In this document: positions 30,388 to 34,746 of the stretch, in pieces
Layout: each line of letters starts with the position of its first letter
Position numbering within the stretch: position 1 is the first letter of the stretch
Assembly (NCBI GenBank): GCA_947385775.1
Contig: CANDMI010000039.1
Location: forward strand, 1 to 34,746
From: an uncultured Eubacterium sp.
GTDB taxonomy: Bacteria; Bacillota; Clostridia; Lachnospirales; Lachnospiraceae
Direction: 5' to 3'
DNA: 34,746 bases
The notes under the pieces: generated by a model
What the model saw: the letters and a program-made list of their open reading frames with translations, nothing else
Told to the model about the DNA's origin: nothing
Databases searched by the model: none
Position numbers and translations under genes: made by a program

Positions 30388-31569
30388 TTACACCCTATCC
30401 CATATCCGGCACAAATATATGCCGATCAACAGCAATATCGGAAATATCACCCCTGCCAAAAAACCCATTTTCAGATCATTGCCTAACGCGCCGGATGCCA
30501 TTCCGATCACGGTGGGGCCTGCCGCGCATCCAACGTCGCCTGCCAATGCAAGCAACGCAAACATTGCCGTGCCGCCTTTGGCATCGGAGGCCGCCGCCTT
30601 GCTAAACACTCCCGGCCACATGATGCCAACTGACAGCCCGCATAACGCGCAGCCGATAAAACCAACGACCGGACTTGGCACAAGTGAAATGCATAGATAG
30701 GCAAGGATACATAACATACTGCTGCCGACCATAAACCGATCCAGGTCGATCCGTTCCCCGTATTTTCCATAAAATGCTCTGGCGCTGCCCATCAAAAACG
30801 CAAACAACATCGGCCCCGCTAAATCTCCTATCGTCTTGCTTACATGAAGTCCCGTCTCCGCAAAGACAGACGCCCACTGACTGACCGCCTGTTCGCTTGC
30901 CCCGGCGCATACCATCATGATCATCATTACCCAAAATATCTTTTTCCCAAAAAGCTGCCCGATCGTCAGCCCCTTTTCCCCTTCTTCTATTAAAGAAGCG
31001 ATCGGAACTTTTGTAAACAAGAGCATGTTTGCAAAAGGAACCGCCGCCCAAATATATGCCATAATCTTCCAGTTTTCTATGCCAAACAGATGAAAAAAAG
31101 CGGTGGACAAAAACACAACCGCCATATGCCCCCAGCAGTAAAAAGAATGAAGCAGGCTCATGGCTTTTTCTTTATTTTTTGTAGGGCAGGCTTCCACAAT
31201 AGGACTTACCAACACCTCTAACAGTCCGCCTCCCACCGCATATACGGCAACCGAGATCAAAAGCCCGGTAAAGGCGTTTCCAAACATATCCGGCAAGACC
31301 GTCAAAAATACGAAACCCGCTACCGCACAGGCGTGGGCAAGGATCATTGAGGCGCGATAACCGATCCTGTCCACAAATGCGACCGACAAAATATCCACGA
31401 ACAATTGCAGTCCAAAATTAAACGCGATCAGCAGCGTGATCTGCGTCATCGGTATGCCATAACTGCTGTGGAAAGTCAGAAAAAGAAGCGGTACAAAATT
31501 GTTTACGATCGCCTGTACAATATATCCGATAAAACAGGCGTACAATGTTTTATTATAACTTTTATCCAT
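30388..31569 (-). CDS. MFS transporter
   Basis: A 393-residue major facilitator with about 12 hydrophobic helices. Short loops 'GYRASMILAHACAVAGF' and 'LLEVLVSPIVEACPTKNKEKAMSLLHSFYCWGHM' resemble sugar-type (fucose permease-like) members, and a second half-repeat is evident around 'GEASEQAVSQW'-like and 'CALCGLSVGIMWPGVFSKAAA'. Substrate unknown; export of a drug or uptake of a sugar are both possible. The ATG at 31569 is 15 nt from GGAGGG, which overlaps the stop of the acetyltransferase gene, a rather long spacing. It is co-transcribed with the acetyltransferase. Confidence 0.88.
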   Translation of the reverse strand: MDKSYNKTLYACFIGYIVQAIVNNFVPLLFLTFHSSYGIPMTQITLLIAFNFGLQLFVDILSVAFVDRIGYRASMILAHACAVAGFVFLTVLPDMFGNAFTGLLISVAVYAVGGGLLEVLVSPIVEACPTKNKEKAMSLLHSFYCWGHMAVVFLSTAFFHLFGIENWKIMAYIWAAVPFANMLLFTKVPIASLIEEGEKGLTIGQLFGKKIFWVMMIMMVCAGASEQAVSQWASVFAETGLHVSKTIGDLAGPMLFAFLMGSARAFYGKYGERIDLDRFMVGSSMLCILAYLCISLVPSPVVGFIGCALCGLSVGIMWPGVFSKAAASDAKGGTAMFALLALAGDVGCAAGPTVIGMASGALGNDLKMGFLAGVIFPILLLIGIYLCRIWDRV

Positions 31570-31591
31570 AAATTGAAATTCTATCCCTCCA

Positions 31592-32383
31592 TCATTTTCT
31601 GTTTTCTTCTATCCATTTCACAGCAAAATCCACCAGCGCCCTTTGGCTCATCATGGAAAGAACTCCATTTCCTAATGTCACATGGCGCACCTTCCCGCTC
31701 TGCTCAAACGCCTCTCCGATCGCCGCGAAATCTTCTCCGTTTACCGCTAACGTCTCATAGGATTTCCATATCCGCTGTCCGTTAAGCTGTATGGCGCTGC
31801 TTTCTGTGACCGTATGCTTGCTTGGATATTCCGCCCTTACATCCGCCAGATGAAGGGACGTGTTTTTGTCATAACCAACGCCAATCAATAAAACATATCC
31901 ATCCAGTTCATACAGCCTGCCAATGGGTGAGCTGTCTCCAAAAATATCAGACAGGTCGTGATCTTTTGTCAGATGCCGCGCAAAACGTCCCCATGCCGCC
32001 ACTGACCTTGCGGGGTGATCGCTTCGAAGCGTCCCCGGCCACTGACGAAACATTTCTGATACGGCGCCCATTGTATTTGTCGGCGTAATCCGTTTGTCAT
32101 AAGCGGGGATGCATTCACGTATAACAGGCCACCATTCCTCCGGTTCCTGCCAGTAAACGCCCGCCGCCGGATCTAAATTTTTCCATGACTGGGTCGGCAT
32201 CATAATCGTACCTTTTTCACCAACGCCCTCAAGCAGCGCTTCAATCACGGACTGCGCGCCGCCACATACATAACCAAGGCTGCTTAGCGAAGTGTGCGCC
32301 ATAACAGCCTGACCTTTCTGAACGCCAATATCTTTCAAAGCGGTTTTGATATCGTCCGGGGTTACCAGCTTTCTTTTTTCCAT
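31592..32383 (-). CDS. AAC(3)-family N-acetyltransferase
   Basis: A 263-residue member of the aminoglycoside 3-N-acetyltransferase family. Typical marks: 'VMAHTSLSSLGYVCGGAQSVIEALLE' (30-37 is the core), 'GTIMMPTQSW', 'GAVSEMFRQWPGTLRSDHPARSVAAWG', 'SPIGRLYELDGYVLLIGVGYDKNTSLHLADVRAEYP'. The active-site His and Asp of the family are present. It transfers acetyl from acetyl-CoA to an amine; chromosomal clostridial members may act on unknown metabolites, so resistance should not be assumed. The ATG at 32383 follows GGAGGA; the longer frame is ignored. It lies downstream of a LacI gene and a promoter with an operator-like palindrome. Confidence 0.85.
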   Translation of the reverse strand: MEKRKLVTPDDIKTALKDIGVQKGQAVMAHTSLSSLGYVCGGAQSVIEALLEGVGEKGTIMMPTQSWKNLDPAAGVYWQEPEEWWPVIRECIPAYDKRITPTNTMGAVSEMFRQWPGTLRSDHPARSVAAWGRFARHLTKDHDLSDIFGDSSPIGRLYELDGYVLLIGVGYDKNTSLHLADVRAEYPSKHTVTESSAIQLNGQRIWKSYETLAVNGEDFAAIGEAFEQSGKVRHVTLGNGVLSMMSQRALVDFAVKWIEENRK

Positions 32384-32422
32384 TTTATGATTCCTCCAAT
32401 CCACTTTATAGAAGCTGTAATA

Positions 32423-32468
32423 ATCATAAAAGGAACCACGGCAAATTGCAAAGGTTAAACGCGTAACC
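32423..32468 (-). promoter_or_regulatory. Promoter and LacI-type operator of the AAC(3)-MFS operon
   Basis: Minus strand TTGCAA (32446-32451), 17-nt spacer, TATGAT (32423-32428). Directly upstream of the -35 is GGTTACGCGTTTAACC (32453-32468), an imperfect palindrome with a central CG as is common for LacI-family sites. The adjacent LacI gene is the obvious candidate regulator; the link is inference. Confidence 0.6.
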
Positions 32469-32485
32469 CCTAACAAAATCCGACT

Positions 32486-33496
32486 TCATTTTTTGTGCAT
32501 TTTTACGTCGCGCACACTGTCACGCTCGATCAAAGTTACGGGCAGCGTCACGTTTTTCTCTGTGCCGTCTCCATTTCTTAACCGGTTCAACATTTGAACC
32601 GCCAAAGCCGCCCTTTGCCTGTCATCCTGTTTTATTGTGGTCAACGCCGGAGCAAACTTTTCACTTTCCCTCACATCGTCAAACCCAATTACCGATATGT
32701 CCTCTGGAACAGACAGCCCCACGTTTTTTAGAAATTGAATAAATTCCATTGCATAGTAATCGGACACCGCAAAAACCGCTGAATATTTTTTTATTTTCCT
32801 TAAATGTTCCATGTAAAATTTGGCGCGCGTTTCCCTCTCCATGGGGATAACCATAAGCTCAGCATTTGGAATCTCGCTTTTTAATCCCATAAATCTTTCC
32901 ATATCCATGCAGATAGGATTGTCCGATATACAAAGCACATCTCTATGCCCCCTATTTTTTAAATAACGTCCGGCCTGCGCCCCGCCATCAAAGTGATCGA
33001 CCTTGATATTTACAAGATTTCCGGCGCTTTCCATATATCCGTCATAGACCACAAACGGGATATGCATCCGCTCCCGCAACTTTTGATAATCCTGCGTGCA
33101 ATAGCCGATCAACGCCATTCCCTCCATATTCCACATGGAAGCGAACTTTGGAATCTCATCCCATTTATCCGTCACTTTAAGCATAAGGAATTTTCCCGCC
33201 TGCTCTATCTCTTGTGCCAGCGCATTCACCGATGCGGAAATAAACGGGTCTTCCAGTGTGTGCCCTTCGTATTTTTCATGGTCATTGATAACAACCCCGA
33301 TGATCTTCGAATCGTTCTGCGCCAAAAGTATCCCTGCCATGCTTGGAATGTATTGTCTTTCTTCCAAAAGCTGCTGCACGCGTTTCACCGTTTCGTCTGA
33401 TATTTTCTTTGTTTTTCCATGAATCACGTTCGATACGGTAGCAGAACTTAATCCCAGCTCGTTTGCAATATCGACGATCCTGATCCTTTCTCTCAA
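32486..33496 (-). CDS. LacI-family transcriptional regulator
   Basis: A 336-residue repressor. The N-terminal helix-turn-helix with hinge is 'IRIVDIANELGLSSATVSNVIHGKTKKISDETVKRVQQLLEE', followed by a periplasmic-binding-type effector domain with 'VFAVSDYYAMEFIQFLKNVGLSVPEDISVIGFDDVRES' and 'LTTIKQDDRQRAALAVQMLNRL'. It probably binds a sugar-like ligand and controls the downstream acetyltransferase and transporter. No ATG is available; the TTG at 33496 is 9 nt from AGAGGA and is preferred over the TTG at 33505, which has no spacing. Confidence 0.88.
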   Translation of the reverse strand: MRERIRIVDIANELGLSSATVSNVIHGKTKKISDETVKRVQQLLEERQYIPSMAGILLAQNDSKIIGVVINDHEKYEGHTLEDPFISASVNALAQEIEQAGKFLMLKVTDKWDEIPKFASMWNMEGMALIGYCTQDYQKLRERMHIPFVVYDGYMESAGNLVNIKVDHFDGGAQAGRYLKNRGHRDVLCISDNPICMDMERFMGLKSEIPNAELMVIPMERETRAKFYMEHLRKIKKYSAVFAVSDYYAMEFIQFLKNVGLSVPEDISVIGFDDVRESEKFAPALTTIKQDDRQRAALAVQMLNRLRNGDGTEKNVTLPVTLIERDSVRDVKMHKK

Positions 33497-33657
33497 TTGC
33501 GTCAATCCTCTCGCGTTTTGCCCGTTCTTCCTATACGATATAAACTTTCCCTATTGTCAGTTTACAAGATCCTTATCCAGTTTTCAATATTCAATTGCCA
33601 AACTTTGGTGATTGTCAAAAATCCACCGTCTCTATATCAAAATCGCCCTTCCCCTTT

Positions 33658-34746
33658 TTATCTACGATTTTGAATTTCATATCTAATTTTGTTCATAAAA
33701 TCATCCAATGTCATTGTTTCCGTTTTTGCCGTATCTCTGCTACGAATAGAAACCGTGCCGTCCCCTACTTCCTTTTGACCGATAATAACCATATATGGCA
33801 CGCGGTCAATGTACTGCGCTTGTCTTATCATATAGCCGATCTTCTCATTGCGGCTGTCCATTTCGCAACGGATTTTCGCTTTTCGAAGCGCGGTATATAC
33901 CTCATTTCCATAATCCGCGCTCTTTTTTGACACAAGCAATATTTTCACCTGTACCGGAGCGAACCATACCGGAAATTTTCCTGAAAAATGCTCGGTAATA
34001 ATTCCAATAAATCGTTCGATCGATCCAAAACAAACACGGTGTATCATGATCGGACGCTGTTTTTCGCCTTTTTCATCGATATATTCCAAATGAAAGTTTA
34101 ATGGCATTTGAAAATCAAGCTGTATCGTCCCGCACTGCCAAGTGCGTCCAAGAGAATCCTCTAAATGAAAATCGATTTTCGGGCCGTAAAACGCTCCGTC
34201 ACCCTCGTTTAGGATATACGGAAGCTCCAGTTTTTCAAGAGCCTGTTTCAAACCGTCTGTCGCGGCTTCCCAATCTTTGTCGCTTCCCATGCTGTCGTCT
34301 GGACGGGTAGAAAGTTCCATAAAATATTTAAAGCCAAATTTGCTGTAAACTTCATTTATGAGATAAACAACATTTATGATCTCGGCAGTAATCTGCTCTT
34401 TGCGTATAAAAATATGAGCATCGTCCTGCGTAAAACAACGAACGCGAAATAATCCGTGTAAAGCTCCTTTTAATTCGTGACGATGGACAACTCCAAGCTC
34501 TCCGATCCGCAATGGCAAATCGCGATAACTGCGCGGCTTGCTGCGATAGATCAACACTCCGCCAGGGCAATTCATTGGTTTCATACAAAAGACCTCTTCA
34601 TCTAAAACCATAGAATACATATTGTCCTTATAATGCTCCCAATGCCCGCTTGTTTCCCATAGCTTTTTGTTCATGACCATAGGCGTGGATGCTTCAACAT
34701 AATTTTCACGGGTATGAATATCCCTCCAATAATCAATCAACGCATT
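33658..34746 (-). CDS. thrS: Threonyl-tRNA synthetase, C-terminal part (cut by window end)
   Basis: About 362 residues of the class II catalytic core and anticodon-binding domain; the N-terminal TGS and editing domains lie beyond the window. Seen are 'MIDYWRDIHTRENYVEASTP', the zinc-site Cys in 'CMKPMNCPGGVLIYRSKPRSYRDLPLR', motif 2 'HGLFRVRCFTQDDAHIF' with the second zinc ligand His, 'MIHRVCFGSIERFIGII' with the third, and the C-terminal 'VSIRSRDTAKTETMTLDDFM'. It charges tRNA-Thr with threonine. All zinc ligands are intact, so the part seen looks functional. The reading frame stays open to the window edge. Confidence 0.95.
   Translation of the reverse strand, partial: NALIDYWRDIHTRENYVEASTPMVMNKKLWETSGHWEHYKDNMYSMVLDEEVFCMKPMNCPGGVLIYRSKPRSYRDLPLRIGELGVVHRHELKGALHGLFRVRCFTQDDAHIFIRKEQITAEIINVVYLINEVYSKFGFKYFMELSTRPDDSMGSDKDWEAATDGLKQALEKLELPYILNEGDGAFYGPKIDFHLEDSLGRTWQCGTIQLDFQMPLNFHLEYIDEKGEKQRPIMIHRVCFGSIERFIGIITEHFSGKFPVWFAPVQVKILLVSKKSADYGNEVYTALRKAKIRCEMDSRNEKIGYMIRQAQYIDRVPYMVIIGQKEVGDGTVSIRSRDTAKTETMTLDDFMNKIRYEIQNRR

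Noticed and set aside
31592-32383. Calling the acetyltransferase an aminoglycoside resistance gene
   Set aside because: The family includes many chromosomal enzymes of unknown substrate, and the LacI neighbour suggests a metabolic inducer.
33541-33657. Terminator or T-box-like element between thrS and lacI
   Set aside because: Only a small CCAAA/TTTGG stem was seen. A T-box, if any, would be upstream of thrS, outside the window.

Overview
The window looks like a chromosomal segment of a Gram-positive anaerobe of the Clostridia, most likely a Lachnospiraceae-type gut bacterium. This is inferred from the two-FeoA Feo operon with a small Cys-rich FeoB-associated protein, the DUF4358 and DHHW proteins, the clostridial style of ThrS ('NCPGG'), the Lachnospiraceae-style sigma-70 region 2 domain, strong AGGAGG ribosome sites and TTGACA-17-TATAAT promoters. 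Base composition is moderate over roughly the first 26 kb and visibly more AT-rich afterwards. No rRNA, tRNA, CRISPR array or intact insertion sequence was seen. Almost all genes lie on the minus strand, so transcription mostly runs from high to low coordinates.

Layout: (1) 239-3484, an iron-uptake operon (feoA, feoA, feoB and a 44-residue Cys-rich protein), with a consensus promoter whose -10 lies inside a TTAGTATATACTAA palindrome that recurs before feoB. (2) 3588-4360, an orotate-phosphoribosyltransferase-like gene with its own promoter and terminator. (3) 4395-4985, a non-coding stretch holding two about 235-bp foldback elements in opposite orientation; part of a related element opens the window. 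(4) 5061-15717, a tightly spaced string of seven minus-strand genes: DUF4358 lipoprotein-like protein, DHHW protein, orphan solute-binding lipoprotein, topoisomerase IV subunits ParE and ParC, a 7TM hybrid histidine kinase with receiver and Hpt domains, and a stand-alone receiver. (5) 15785-18280, a PLP aminotransferase convergent with pta, separated by a stack of hairpins. (6) 18336-23113, a four-gene signalling operon from one consensus promoter: PAS-degenerate GGDEF-EAL protein, CheY-like receiver, CheC-like phosphatase, and an unusual protein joining a sigma-70 region 2 domain to a transmembrane helix and a large outer domain. (7) 23114-24700, hypoxanthine/uracil DNA glycosylase, YbjQ and apt. 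(8) 24742-34746, an accessory-looking stretch: XRE regulator with six membrane helices, a small coiled-coil protein, PadR plus alpha/beta hydrolase, an Rpn/PD-(D/E)XK protein, two flavodoxin-fold proteins, MFS transporter, AAC(3)-like acetyltransferase, LacI regulator and the C-terminal part of thrS.

The best candidates for something undescribed are the signalling operon at 18336-23113, whose last gene may be a membrane-tethered sigma or sigma-mimic protein linked to a CheY/CheC phospho-switch and c-di-GMP hydrolysis, and the pair of foldback elements, whose arms differ between copies yet still pair within each copy. All functional links are inference from sequence and gene order.
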